A DNA stretch of 64,000 nt from Megascapheus bottae. Lineage: Eukaryota > Chordata > Mammalia > Rodentia > Geomyidae. Shown piece by piece: positions 13,301 through 27,700 of this stretch. The DNA is taken from NCBI GenBank assembly GCA_024803745.1, contig JANJXV010000013.1, positions 11,160,001-11,224,000 of the forward strand, in the 5' to 3' direction. The notes beneath the pieces were generated by a model. It worked only from the letters and a program-made list of their open reading frames with translations. It ran no database searches and had not been told where the DNA came from. A program made the position numbers and the translations under genes. Within the stretch, counting starts at the first letter, position 1, and the number at the start of each line of letters is the position of its first letter.

Positions 13301-16300
13301 GATGAAGACAGGCGCTAGTGGCTCATGCCTATAATCCTAGCTACTCAGAAAGCTGAGATCTGAGGCTCACAGTTCAAAACCAGCCTGGGCAGGAAAGTTC
13401 ATGAGGCTCTTACTTCTAATTAATCACAGTTGTATAGTAGCTCAAGTGGTAGAGTGCTAGCCTTGAGAAAAAATGAACTCAGGGACAGAGCCCATGCCCA
13501 GAGTTCAAGCCCTAAGACAGGCATTAAAAATAATAATAAATAAAAAAGAAAAAGAAAAAAGAAAGAAGGAATGACCTCTTCCAGGGTGATTAACAAAGTC
13601 TCACATCAGGGTGATGATGAAGGCCTTTATTCTAGCCTGTGAAGACAGTTCAGGATTTAAACATGGGGCCTAAACTTCTGCTTTGAGTGGGGAATACTAG
13701 AAATCTAGAAACCATCAACAGAATCAATGTATCCCCTGGCATAGACATCCTTCACTCTAGAACTGAAGTAAAAGAAACTCCAGGAAAAAAAATCTGAAGT
13801 CAAGAAAAAGGGTGATTCTTTTTTAGAGCCTAATGGTAATTATTAAATGCATAAAGAATAATAGACTTTAGAATAAACCATGAATGTTGATGAACATATT
13901 TATACATCGATGTACCTTCTAACAAATTTTCAAAGGAAAATATATTAATTTCATAATTAACAATAACCAGGGGACTAATGTAAATATCATCAGTGCTATG
14001 ACAGACTGACACCATGTGACTCCTAATCAAGTTAAAAATAGTCATCTGTGGAATTTCTGATGAATGTAATCATGAGGAAGCATAAAACAAGATCTAACTA
14101 ATAGTATTCAACAAGTAACAGCTTATATATTTTTCTTTCTTTTTTAAAATTTCTATAGGGCTTTCTTTTCTTTTTCTTTCTTTTTTTTTGTATTTTATTG
14201 CCAGGGTAACATATAGAGAGAGGGGTTACAGTTATATTCATCAGGTAGTTGGTATATTACTTCTTGAATACCCCTACCCCTTCTTGTGTTTTTGTCTCAC
14301 TTTCCCCACCGCTACCCCCTCCCACTACCTATGTAATTTTCAAAAACATAATGGCAAGAAATGTTTAAAGGCAGATAATTTTAATCTAAAACAGAAAAAA
14401 GAAAAATTATGGCAATTATACATAGCTAAATACAATGTCAGGTCCTGAGTTACAATGAAGATGGAGAAAAAGGTATAGAGACTATTGCAGATCAGTTGGT
14501 ATGTAAGTATGGACTGGATTATAAACTAGATAACAATAACAACATTAAAATTATTTATTTTAATTATTATCTCTAGTCATAAAGAGAATAACCTTGAGCA
14601 AAAAGTGTCCAAGGACAGTGCCCAGGCCTTGAGTCTAACCCAGGACTGGCAAGACAAACAAAAATGTCAGTGACGCAGGGAGTTTGGCCTAGTGGTAGAG
14701 TGCTTACCTAGCATGCACTAAGACCTGGGTTTGACTCCTCGGTACCACATACATAGAAAAAAGTTGGAAGTGGAAGTGGTGCTGTGCTCAAGTGGTAGGG
14801 CTCTAGCCTTGAGAAAGAACAAGGACACTGCTCAGGCCCTGAGTTCAAGCCCAGAACTGGACCAAAAAAAAAAAAAAAAAAAGTCTGTGAGATTCATCTC
14901 CAATTAACCACCAGAAAACCTGAAGTGGCACTGTGGCTCAAATAGTAGAGGGATAGCCTTGAGCTGAAGAGCTCAGGGACAGTACCCAGGCCCAGAGTTC
15001 AAGCCCCACAACCAACAAAAAGAAAGAAAAAAGGAATATACTCTACTTTTCTTGTAACTTTTCTGTAAATTTAAAATTACATCAAAAGAGTTAACTTTCA
15101 AAAAGGAAGCAGTAATGTAATTAGTAAAACTGTATTCTCACTATTTGAAGTTATGTCCTTCCTATGCTTCAAAAAATCAGAATAACTGGCACCAGTGGCT
15201 TACGCCTGTAATCCTAGCTACTATTAAGGCTGATATGTGAGGATCACTGAAGTCAGCCCAAACAAGAAAGTACAGGAGACCCTTGTCTCTAATTAACTAC
15301 CAGAAAACCGGAAGTGGTGCTGTGCCTCAACGTGGTAGAGAGCTAGCCTTGAAGTGCTCAGGCTGGCCCAGAGTTCAAGCTCCATGACCAACTCCCCCTT
15401 CCCCCCCCGAAAAACAAAACAAAACACAGAATTATCTTTGATCAAAACCTTAATTTCTTTCTCTTTAAATCACAGCACAGCATATATATTATACCTACTT
15501 TAATTAATTAATCAATCAATTTTTGCCAGTCCTGGGCTTTGAACTCAGGGCCTGGGCACTATCCTTGAGCTTTCTCAAGGCTAGAGCTCTACCACTTGAG
15601 CCACAGCACCACTTCCGGCTTTTTTCTATGTATGTGGTGCCAAGGAATCAAACCCGGCTCTTCGTGCATGCTAGGCAAACACTCTACCACTAAGCCGGCA
15701 CCCCTATTTTATATTAAAAAAAAAATAAATTCTGAGTAATGGATTTTTTTTTGGGGGGGGGTCATGAGGCTTGAACTCTGGGCCTGGGCACTGTCCCTGA
15801 GCTCTTCAGCTCAAGGCTATCACCCTACCCCTTGAGCCATAAGCCTCACTTTCTGTGTTCTAGTGATTCAGTGGAGATAAGAGTCTTACATTCTTTAGTG
15901 CCCAGGATGGCTTTCAATTGCGAACCTCAGATCTCAGTCTCTTGAGTAATTAGGATTACAGGCATGAGCCACCATACCCAGCCTGGAAGTTTTTAAAAGA
16001 ACAATTGTTTTTTAAAATAGAAGAGATAAAGTCAAAATTTTTGTCCTATCTTTAGAATGAAAACTGAAGATTCAACCAATGAAATGGCATGTTTGGAACT
16101 TTTTAGGAAAAGACTAGCAATTTAAAAGGGATAATCTAAGACTGTATGTACATAGATAACTACTGATCATTTGCTTTTTCAATATCACCTCAAAAGTTAA
16201 GCATTTTACCTGGCTCTCTACAAAAACATTTGTGGAGAGAAAGAGAAGAAAGAGATGGAAGAAGGGAGTCAGTATTAATCAAGGAACTGAAAAATTAAGA

Positions 16301-19300
16301 GAAAGCAGTCACCTAGTGGAACTAAGAATGAAATTTGTAAAACTCAAATCTATTAAGTGCAAATGTAACTGAAAAAGAAATCATTTCATTGTAGTGAGCA
16401 TATATACCAATACAAATCAATATAGATAAATGAATCATAGAAACTGAAAATATCCTAAAAAAAACTACCCACTCTACAAATTTTGTATTGTTCATTGAAA
16501 CAAAATCTGAGTTGAGGAATCTTCAAAGATCATTTCAAATTCTACCTCCTTTGTGAAGTTTTCTCTTTGTTTCCTTACTAGAGTGTGAACTTTTAGCCTT
16601 TTGTATTCTGGTGGTTACAAATAAAATTCTTTTTTTTTTTTTTGGCCAATGCTGGGCTTGAGCTCAGGGCCTGAGCACTGCCCTTGGACTTTTCTCAAGG
16701 TTAGAGCTCTACCACGTGAGCTTCAGCACCACTTTCAGCTTTTTTCTATGTATGTGGTACCAAGAAATAGAACCCGGGTCTTTGTGCATGCTAGGCAAGC
16801 ACGCTACCACTAGGCCAAACTCCCGGCCCCACTAATAAAATTCTTACAGTAAAGTCTCAGACTATTTTTTGTTTCACTTATTCTAGATTTTAAACTCCTA
16901 TGGACAAGAAACTATAGTTTAAACAATCTCTGTAGGATTTAACACAATGCTTAGTACATTGTATAAGCTAATAAATACTAAACTGAATTAATATTCAGCA
17001 ATTTGAATCAGTAACCATGGTCTGAAGATGTCACTAAGGAGTTAAAAAATGAAGTTTCCAAGATATGAAGAATATATACTAGAAAAGTAACCGTGCTAAA
17101 TAAGCACTCCAGCAAGGCTAACAGGAAGGAATGGATGAATGAGGAAGAAACAAGAGAGATTAACAGCTTTGCTTAGCTGCATCACAGTGTGTAAGTATAG
17201 TCATAAACATATAGGTTGAACAACATTAGGCCAAAAAAATCTCAAGATAGGCTGGCTGCTGGTGGTTCATGCCTGGGATCCCAGCTACTGAGATGGCTGA
17301 GATCTGAGGATTATGATTTGAAATCAGTCCCGGGAGGAAGTCTAAGATTCTTAATCTCCAATTAATTACCAAACTATCAGTGAAGCTATGGCTCAAGTGG
17401 TAGAATGCTAGCCTAAACAAAAAAACAAAAACAGGGATAACATACGTAGAAAAAACTGGAAGTGGTGCTGTGGCTGAAGTGGTAGGGCTTTAGCCTTGAG
17501 AAAATCCAAGGACAGTGCTCAAGCCCTGAGCACTAGCAGGGCACTAGCCTTGAAGTCAAAAAAAGGATTGCAGGGCCGGGAGTTTGGCCTAGTGGTAGAG
17601 TGCTTGCCTAACATGCACGAAGACCTGAGTTCGATTCCTTGGTATCACATACATAGCAAAAAGCCAGAAATGGTGCTGAGGCTCAAGTGGTAGAGCTCCA
17701 GCCTTGAGAAAGTCCAAGGACAGTGCTCAAGCCCTGAGCTCAAGCCCAGGAATGGCAAAAAAAAAAAAAAAAAAGGATTGCAAAAAAAGGATTAGCACCA
17801 AAAACAATATAAGCAAAAACTAATCCCAAATCAAAATGCTCCATATCCTGGAAATTAAAGCATCAGCATGATAGCATAAGTGGAAAAATCACATGCCTGA
17901 CCTCATCTGATGGGTCATAGTCAAACTAAAAATATTGAATACAATTACCCTCAAACTAAGTGCAAAAGAATTCTATATTTAGACTTGGATCCCATTTATA
18001 ACATATCACAGTATGTATATGCAAATATTACCAAATCCAAAACATGTCTATTCTTGAGCATTTTGGATAAGGGATATTCAACCTATGTGACCTATCTGCC
18101 AGTACATGAGTACTGGATTTATGGAGTTTACAGCCACAAGCTTATTTCAAGAGACTTGCTTTTATCTAAAACAATACTAAGGAAAAAGACACTTGCGTGA
18201 AAGTACCTTCATATTTCCTTCCTTATAATTGAAACAACAGTAAAGCTACCACCTAGGATACTTTTGAGAATGAAAGGAGGTGCTATTAATAATTATGATA
18301 GCACAATAAACATAAACTAGGACTTGTTGCATGCAAACTCAATGTGAATCACGTATAGCCTACCTTTGACTATCCTGATTCTTTCTTGAGGTTTAGCAAC
18401 AACCATTTCAAAGGGTGCATTCACTTGCCTGAATACTTCTCTTACTACTTACCCAAACCAAACAGGAAAACATGAAAACTACCATATGGGATTCACAGCC
18501 ATATTCAGCTTACCTTACATACCTAATAAAATCATCCTCTAAAGTATCAATTATGTGATAAATATCTGCCATGCAAGAAAAATGGTAAGCTTTATCAAAA
18601 ATAAAATTTCAGCTCACTGATTACAATATCAAACAAAAGAAAATAAAATCAAAAGACATGACAAATAAATCCTGAAAGAAACTTCTACTCTGGAATTAGG
18701 ACACTATACCAACAATACTCACATAAATCAGAAATAAAATGGATCTTACCTTGGGAACTTTGGGAAGACTCTGTAGAAGAGGAACTACTATCTGTATAGC
18801 TTGGTGGTTCTTCCTTTCCTTCCTGAATAGAAGAATTACCAGCCTCAGCTACTCTGGATGCTTGCTGCAATGTTTCTGTTACCAACTGTCTTGTTTGTTC
18901 ACTAACAACTGTGGCTTGAAAGGTCACTGGTTTAGGTTTAATAAGAACCTAGAAGGAAAGCAGAACCATAATCCAGATGAAATTTAGAGCACTATTTAAA
19001 ATGCTACACTTGTAGGTTATGAATTAGTATTTTCCTGATATGCTTTTTCATATTCTTGCACATTTTTATGCTTTGGGCACAGTACTGCTTGTTGATAATG
19101 AATTCAATCTACAAGTTAGAAGTAGGCCATGTCCAAAATCTGAGGTGGTACGTGCCAGATTCAACAGCTACAATCTGACAAGTGTCTTTGTGTTTTATTT
19201 TTTTCTTACCTATACAATGGCAAGCTTACAGTATAATAATAGTCATAAACTTTAGCTCATAGGATGAAAAGCTACAAAGAGCCTAGATTTGTATTTGTGT

Positions 19301-22300
19301 GGGGGGTGGGGGGTGTCATGGGGCTTGAACTCTGGGCCTGGGTGCTGTCCCTGAGCTCTTCAGCTCAAGGCTATTGAAGCACAGCAACACTTCAGGTTTT
19401 CCAGTGGTTAACTGGAAATAAAGAGTCTCAGACTTTGGTGCCCGAACTGGCTTTGAACCAAGATTCTCAGATCTCAGCCTTTGAAGTTGCTAGGATTACT
19501 GGTGTGAGCCACTGGCACCTGGATAGATTTGCTATTTTTGAACATCAATCCATGACTCCTCTATCTCTCAATTTTTATTAATGTAATAAAAATAAATCTT
19601 TAATTTTTAGGTTTGATTAAACCACTCTTCTTCAAATTTCTTCTACTAGGAACCAAATAAAATTTCTAGCTGACACTGTGGCATAAAATAAATTATTAAG
19701 AGCTAAATAATCTTTGAAGAACCCCCAGAGTAACAATGATTTAAACTACATGCAGAAGCAACATGGAATGTATTAATTCCTGGCAAAATGGAAAAATACA
19801 GACAATGAAACAAGTAAAATTCAGGCAATATCCAACTTAGCTATTCTATGTCAAAATGTACATTCCAGGAATTGATTTCAGTTGGGTAGGTGAAACAAAA
19901 ACATTAACTTACCACAGTTGTTTTTATTTTTACCATATATGAAATTCCAAACCTTTTCACTTCATTAAGTCACATATTTCCAAAAATTCAAGATTGAAAA
20001 CACAGTTCAAAATTATGCCTTAGATGATGAAACTAAATTGTTGCTGTTGAGTTTGATAAACAGTCTGGACTTATCAAAAAATAAATTTTTAAGGGCTGGG
20101 AGTTTAGCCTAATGATAAAAGTGCTTCTCTAGCATGCATGAAGACCCAGGTTCGACTCTTGTCCACATACATAAAAAAAAAAAAAAAAAAAAAAAAACCA
20201 GAAGTGGTACTGTGGCTCAAGTGATAGAGCTCTAGCCTTGAGAAAGCCCAAGGACTAGCAAGAAAACAAGCAGATTTGCCTGTCTGAAGGAACAAATTTG
20301 AAAGATAAATTATTATTTTGCAGGTAAATTAACACCTTTGTTTTGGTCAGTTGTGGGGTTTGAACTCTGGGCCTGGGCATTGTCCCTGAGCTCTTCAGCT
20401 CAAGGCTACTGCCCTACCCCTTGAGCCACAGTACCACTTCCAGTGGTTAACTGGAGATAAGAGTCTCACAGACTTTAGTGCCTGGGCTGGCTTTGAATCA
20501 CGATCCTCAGATCTCAGCTTCCTGAGTAGTTAGGATTACATGCGTGTGCCACCACAAACGGCTTAAATTAACATCTTTTACAAAAATTCTACAATAAAAT
20601 TTCTCAATCAAAACTGATACTGTTTCCTTAGATAGGCATAGAAAAGCAGTTTGATTTGGGGACTCTATATTGTATATTTATCTGATTTGAGGATGGGAAA
20701 GGGAATCACAGAAATAATGAGACAAAGGTCAAAGGGTGAACGAATGCAACAGAGATACTCACAAGACACTATATTAGAAATGAACTTTACAGCCTGGGCA
20801 GGAGGGAAGTGGGGTGGGGAAGGCGAAGAGGGAGAAAACAAGGGAGGAGGTAACAATGTTTGACAAGAACTGTACTCTACTTCTGTCACTGAAACCCCTC
20901 TACATAACACCTTTGCATTTAAAAAAATATATAAAGGAACTTAAGAAACACTTCTCAAAAGAAGTAAGAATAGCAAATAGCCAGTTACTCATGCCTGTAA
21001 TCCTAGCTACTCAGGAAGCTAAGATCATTGAAATGAGGATCTTTATTCAAAGCCAGCTCAGGCACACAAGAATAGTGAGACTCTTATCTCCACATAACCA
21101 CCAGAAAACCAGAAGTGGTGCTATGGTTCAGTGTGGTGGAGCACTAGCCTTGAGCTGAAAAGCTCAGGGACAATGCTCGGGCCCAGAGTTCAAGCCCCAC
21201 AACTGACAAAAAAAAAAAAAAAAAAAAGACACATGAGGAAATGTTCAACATCTTTGGCCATAAAGAAATAAAAATCAAAACTTTGAGATTCCATTTTATC
21301 CTAGTTAGACTTGCCAGTATCAAGAATTTGAACAACAAATGCTAGTGGGGATATGGGAAAAAAGGAACATCACTATACTGTTGGTGAATGTTAACTAGTA
21401 CAACCATTGTGGGACACAGTTTGAAGGTTCCTCTAAAAATGAGTCAGAACTTCCCTATGACTCGGTCATACCACTCTTGGGCATCGACCCAGATCATTAC
21501 AACTCAGAATTTGGTAAACACTTGCACATCCACATTCATTGCTGCACTATTTATAATAGCCAAGTTCTAGAAATAGCCCAGATGTCTTTACAAGTGAATC
21601 AATAAATTGTGATACATATATATATACATACACAATAAACTGTAATATATCTATATCTATATATACACACATATGTATAACACACATAAACACACAAATA
21701 GAATTTACTCAATCATTAGAAAGAGTAAGATTACATCATTTGCAAGGAAATGGATGGACATAGAACAAATCATGCCAAGTGAGGTATACCAAGCACAGGC
21801 AAATGGCATGTATCTTCACTCATATATGGAAGCTAGATTTAACATATAATTAGATGTGGGCATGATAACCTACACAAGACTCTATGCATTCACACAAAAA
21901 TAGACTAAAGGAGGGAGGAACTAAAGGTGTAACTTCTCTGAATACTTAAAATATTATTTACTAAAATGAACTCCAGGAAATGGGGGAAAAGAAACAAATA
22001 GTACCTAAGCAACATAAGATAATATCCTAAGCCTCGAATTCCTAGGCAAACTGTCCAAAAAGTTTCTTTACCTGCTATTGGCTGAAAAATAAACAGATCA
22101 TTAATTTTTGTTATGTGGGATTCAAGAAAAACAAATTTCATAAGTGCTTCCGAAGTCATGTTAGCTTATAAAAAGCAAATTCTTTGAGATTCTGCAGAGC
22201 CATCTTTCATCAACTAGTTACCACTCAAATCTCAATATACACGTTCAGTAAATTATATCCTAAGGATATACTTTCCCCCAATTTTGCCATACTATTATAG

Positions 22301-24677
22301 AAATATGTTGATATCTTTAAAATGTGCTGAAGCATAACTACTACAAAATCCACAGGTTTTGAGGACACATTAACACTTACAAAATCTTTTAAGATTATTG
22401 ATCTTTCCCTTGAAACTTCTACCTGGGAATTTTAAGAATTTAAAACACTTGAGCAACATAACCCAGGATATGATAAGGACACCTGTACTATTCACAATAG
22501 CCAAGTGATGTAAACAACCCAGATGCCCTACTACAGATGAATGGATACAAAAAATGTGGCCACACACACACATACAATGGAATTCTATATAGCCAACAGA
22601 CAAGATAAAATAATGGTTCGCTGGGAGGTGGATGAAACTAGGGTGAATCATGTTGGGTGAGATAAGTCAAGACCAAAGGAACAAAGAGTGCCTGGTATCC
22701 TTAATATGTGGATACTAGATCCAAATAGTATAAGAGCAATGGCTCAATATTTGACCATGTCCAAGGTTATGGACATGGTCTTGGAGATATAAACATAACT
22801 ATATAGTCATAAAAATCTATGATGGGATATATACTCTATATAGACATACTGTTATATTATATAGATTGATATGTATCTATGACATACCAACTTTCGGCTT
22901 AATTTTAATTATGTTCTAAAATCTATGTTCCAGTGATTGCATATAGAGATTGCCTTCTTGAATATTTGTTTGTTAAACGTGACATCTGAAATATGATGTA
23001 AAAATCAGTGTTAATAAAATCTTTAAAAAAAAGAAGTTAAAACACATAAAAATCAATAAAATTCACCATAAATTATAGTATACCTGTGTTTTCCCTTGCT
23101 GACCATAAACAATTTTTGTTGGGATGATTTTGGCTGCTGGTTGAACTGTGGAACCTATTCCTTTTGGCTGAGTTACAATCATTTTGGTGATGGGTCTTGT
23201 AGCAGTGATGATAGCAGGCTTTGCTCCTGTTGGCACTGTCTGAATAGTCTTTTCTCCCTAAATTAAAGACAATGAGCATTGAAGAAACTCACATGCATTT
23301 ATTATTTTGTTGGCTAGTTTTTGAGAGAATGCTGAGAGAGTGCTTATGCAGGCCTCAAACTTATACCTTCCTGCCTCAGCCCCCCTAGTGCTGGGATTAT
23401 AGGCTATGTATTACCACAATATGGCAAGATTTATATATACTTAATGGATTTTTTTTTAAAAAATGTCCTTTTACTGAAAAGGCACAAAAAGAAAGTGAGA
23501 AAAGGACTGCAGCTTATGGAACAAAATACAATATATTTAGGTTAACAAAAATCCTCGACTTGAGATATTAGAAACTAGGAGTTATAAGTATACACATTGT
23601 AGAGTAAATGTATCAGATACTGAGTTTGACTCTTGGTCTTGGACAAAAAAAAGTGATATCAGAAATCACCCAACTAACTTCCTACCCAAAGAAATTATTT
23701 TGAGATGAGTAATTTTTTTTTTTTTAAATTACTAGCTGGGTGTGGTGAGGCACGCCTGTAATCCTAGCTACTCAGAAGGCTGAGATCTCAAATTAACCTC
23801 TAGAAAAATGGGAAGTGGGGCTTGGCTCAAGGGTAGGGTGATAGCCTTCAGCTGAAGAGCTCAGGGACAATGCCCAGGCCCAGGGGTAGGAAAGGAGCCT
23901 TGAGCTGAAGGGCTCAGGAACAGCACCCAGGCAGAGTTCAAGACCCATGACCCACAAAAAAAAAAAAATACTATATTTAAGAATATTTGTTGCTGGGCAC
24001 TGTGAGGATCACAGCTCAAAGCCAGCCTGGACACTAAAGTTCATGAGATTCTTATCTCCAATTAACCACCAGAAAACCAAAATGGTACTGTGGCTCAAGG
24101 GATAGAGAGATAGCCTTGAGCTGAAGAACTTAGGGACAGTGCCCAGGCCCAGACTTCAAGCCCCACAATTGACCCCCCCAAAAAAGGAATATCTGTTATT
24201 TTATACAATTCATAAAATGAATTTATTATAACAGTCTGGGAGAATATATATTAAAATCTTAACTATACTTATAAAACAGTCTGGGAGAATACATATTAAA
24301 ATCTTAACTATACTTGTATCTAAGATTATAGAATGTAGGTCCCACTGCTTATGCTCATCTTTATTTTTTAATATACCTAAAATGGATATCTTTATAATAA
24401 AATTATTATGCAATATACCATTAGCTAAATGTATACATACAAAACAAACTCCCTAAATTCTACATCTGTAAAATTACAAAACTACACAGCAGAATGTCTA
24501 TGTGGAAAAAGTATGGGCAGGAGATGAGAACAACAAAGATGTTAGTTAGCATTCTAAGATAATCTTAAGGCATTTCCTATGTCTTATTAGTATGTTACTA
24601 ATATCATTTTAATCTATTAACTGGATAGCTTAAACCCACTGACCTTTCACAATTTCTTCATTTCATTTGCTATCCTC

Positions 24678-24736
<59 letters not shown>

Positions 24737-27700
24737 TTTAGCACTCAAGCCATAACCTCAGCCTGCTTTAATCTTAAATAATATTCATGATCATTTATGG
24801 TCATTCATATTCCCAACATCTCTTTACTTTTAAGTAACTAAATTCAAATATGATTTCAGTATTATTTAAAATTTTATAGTTAAAATTCATAATGTTAAAA
24901 AGGAAAAGAAAGGACCTGACAATTTGTATCTTTTTCCTTTTGTAATTGCTAGTCATATTAAATTTATGGTCTTCTAAACTTAGCAGCCAGTAAAATGAAA
25001 GGACACACACACATTAACTGTCCAATGTGTATTTCTATGAATTTAGAGCTAAATTATGATTACCAAAAATTATTATCTTCTGCATTTACCTAAGGGAAAG
25101 TAATATCTGCTGAACATAAGATAACTTACTCAACACATACATACTATACACATGAGCCAGCACCACTTCCTGTTTTCTAGTGGTTAATTAGAGATAAGAA
25201 TCTCATGGACCTCAGTGCCTGGGGCTGGCTTTGAACCATGATCCTTAGATCTCAGCCTCCTGAGTAGCTAGGATTATAGGCATGAGCCACTGCGCCGGGT
25301 AAAAAAAATACATACTAAAAATGTCTAATGCTGGACACCTTCCACACTACAAAAGACTGTGATGCCTATACAATTTTTATGAGATCTAATTCAATGAATA
25401 GAACATTTCATTTTCTCTTGAAGACCTCTTGCAGAAAGGTAAAGACATTACCAAGCCTAACCATATAAGTACCAAGAATAGTAACAATAAGAAGAAAACC
25501 AATGACTAAAGACTTCTATGTACCAGACACTGCTCTAAATGCTTTCAAAACAGCTCTCATCCCTAATGCATGCAAGGAATTAAGGATTAGACACGTTGAA
25601 TAAACCACCACAGGTAAAAGAAAAATCTACAGTATTAATATTGAGACACATGCTGAGGTCTAAGTACAAACTTCTTAACAACTGTCTCTAAATCAAGCTA
25701 CTTAATCTTTCTTTTTGCTGACTTAAAAGATAGAAAAGCAAGAAGTAACAAATTCTCATAAATTGATTTTGTCTTAACCTCAAATTTCTCCTTGCCCATC
25801 ATAAGCCAAATACTAAGCAGTATCTACTGATCATAAACAGAAATAAAATTGTGTTCCAATAGAAGTCCTCTTGCAGTTAAGGAGTGAAATTCTTGAACTG
25901 GACTAAGCTAAGCATCTAAATCACTGTAACAAGCAATCTAGCTACAAACAACTCTGAGCAATTTGATTTAGAAACTCCTGTGAAAATGACACCGATTGGT
26001 GGTGGTGCTTTAACAGTTACTATATTACAGCAGTGGAAAATCAAGCTAGGCTGGGCATTTTGAAGTTCTGAAATCCTTGGGGGCAAATATTTGTATTGCT
26101 GATCTTTAAAATCTTCAGTGGACTGTTGATTGTGCAGTTGAAATTTTTACTTACTCCAGCATTTAGCAATGTTGTGACAACGTTTTTGCCAGGGAGGCCT
26201 TGAATGGTTGTTCCTTTTCCTGTAGTCTTTTGCACAACAATTACATTGGGCTTGGAAGTCATTGGGATTGTAGTGATTTTGGTAGTCGTTCCTTAGAGAA
26301 GAAGAAAGAAAAGGAGGCCTGAGTTAAGAACTAGTGATACTTAGATATTTCTGTTTACGTTTACAATTAACACATGTAGTCAAAGTCATCTCTAGATAAC
26401 ATGAATGCTGTCATAATGAAAATAAAGGCATAGAATAGTAATTAAACCCAGAGTAAGAAAATACCTAGCACCTATCTCAAGACATTGAGAACCTACTAGA
26501 CACCAAACTCAGAATCTAAAAACATCACATTCCATTTCCCCATTAGTGGTTCTTTCCTACACAAGGCCCAGGACTGGAAGAAAAAAAAAATCCTACGACT
26601 GCCGAAAGAAAAAGAACATAAGAGGCAAATGTCAAATTCACATACTATTCTCCAGTCCTGAGCCTTGAACTCAGGGCCTGGGCACTGTCTTTGGGCTTTC
26701 TCAAGGCTAGAGCTCTACCACTTGAGCCACAGCACCATTGCTGGCTTTTTTTTCTATGTATGTGGGTACTGAGGAATTGAACCCAGGTCTTCGTGTATGC
26801 TAGGCAAGCACTCTACCACTAGGCCAAATTCCCAGCCCCGAATGTAAGTTTTATATATAAATATGTATTTATTTTTAGTCAGTCATGGGGCTTGGACTCT
26901 GGGTCTGGGAGCTGTTCCTGAGCTTTCAACTCAAGGCTAGTGCTCCACCAAGTTGAGCCACAGTGCTACTTCCAGTTTTCTGGTCGTTAATTGGCAATAA
27001 GGGTCTCTCACAGACTCTTGTGCCCAGGCTAGCTTTGTAGCATGATCCTCAGATCTCAGCCTCCTGAGTAGCTAGGATTACAGATGTGAACCACCAGTGC
27101 CCGGGAGTTACACATTTTTGTTTGACTAAGACAAAGTGAACACAGACACAAAGATCAAGAAATAGAGTTAGTGTGAATTTTGGTAATCTGCAGAACTCTA
27201 AAGTATGTGTGAAAAACCAATTTATAGGGGCCAGGAGTTTGGCCTAGTGATAGAATGCCACTAAGTGATAGACATTGCTCTCTCCTAAACAGTTCCATAA
27301 TCTGCTTCAAGTTTATTGTCTTTCAAATTATCTGCTTACAAAATTCATGCTCTACATTATTCTAACGATCAAACTGGAAATCTTAATACAAATCTCTGAT
27401 TCATACCATGTTGTGACTCTGCACTAAGCTACCAAATGAAGGTCCTTTCAGCTCATAATTGTCAGTGCTTAGCAGAGTGTGTAGCAATTATTCTGATAGT
27501 TGTTCATTTTATGCATGAACTCTTTGTGTGTGGAGGCTATAAGCCTACAAACCCAACTTCTTGGAAAGCAGAGTCAGGAGGATGTTGAATTGGAGTTCAA
27601 TCAGGGCAAAGTTAGCAAGACCCTATCTCAAAGCAAAACCCAAACCAAGATGCTGGAAGCATGGCTCAAAATGTATAGCATTTGCCTAGTATGCATGAAA

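Larger units (their letters stand above)
20938..21930 (+). mobile_element. LINE-1 ORF2 3' part, broken
   Basis: Sequence typical of the end of L1 ORF2 (ATTCATTGCTGCACTATTTA, CAAGGAAATGGATGGACATAG, TATCTTCACTCATATATGG). It is interrupted by a SINE at 20976-21228 and by an AT/CA repeat about 21612-21700; there is no open frame of useful length. Confidence 0.8.

Noticed and set aside
20938..21930. Possible intact LINE-1 ORF2
   Set aside because: Only the 3' part, broken by stops, a SINE and a simple repeat.
24681..24734. GT repeat as a possible regulatory element
   Set aside because: Simple microsatellite; nothing beyond repeat content supports function.
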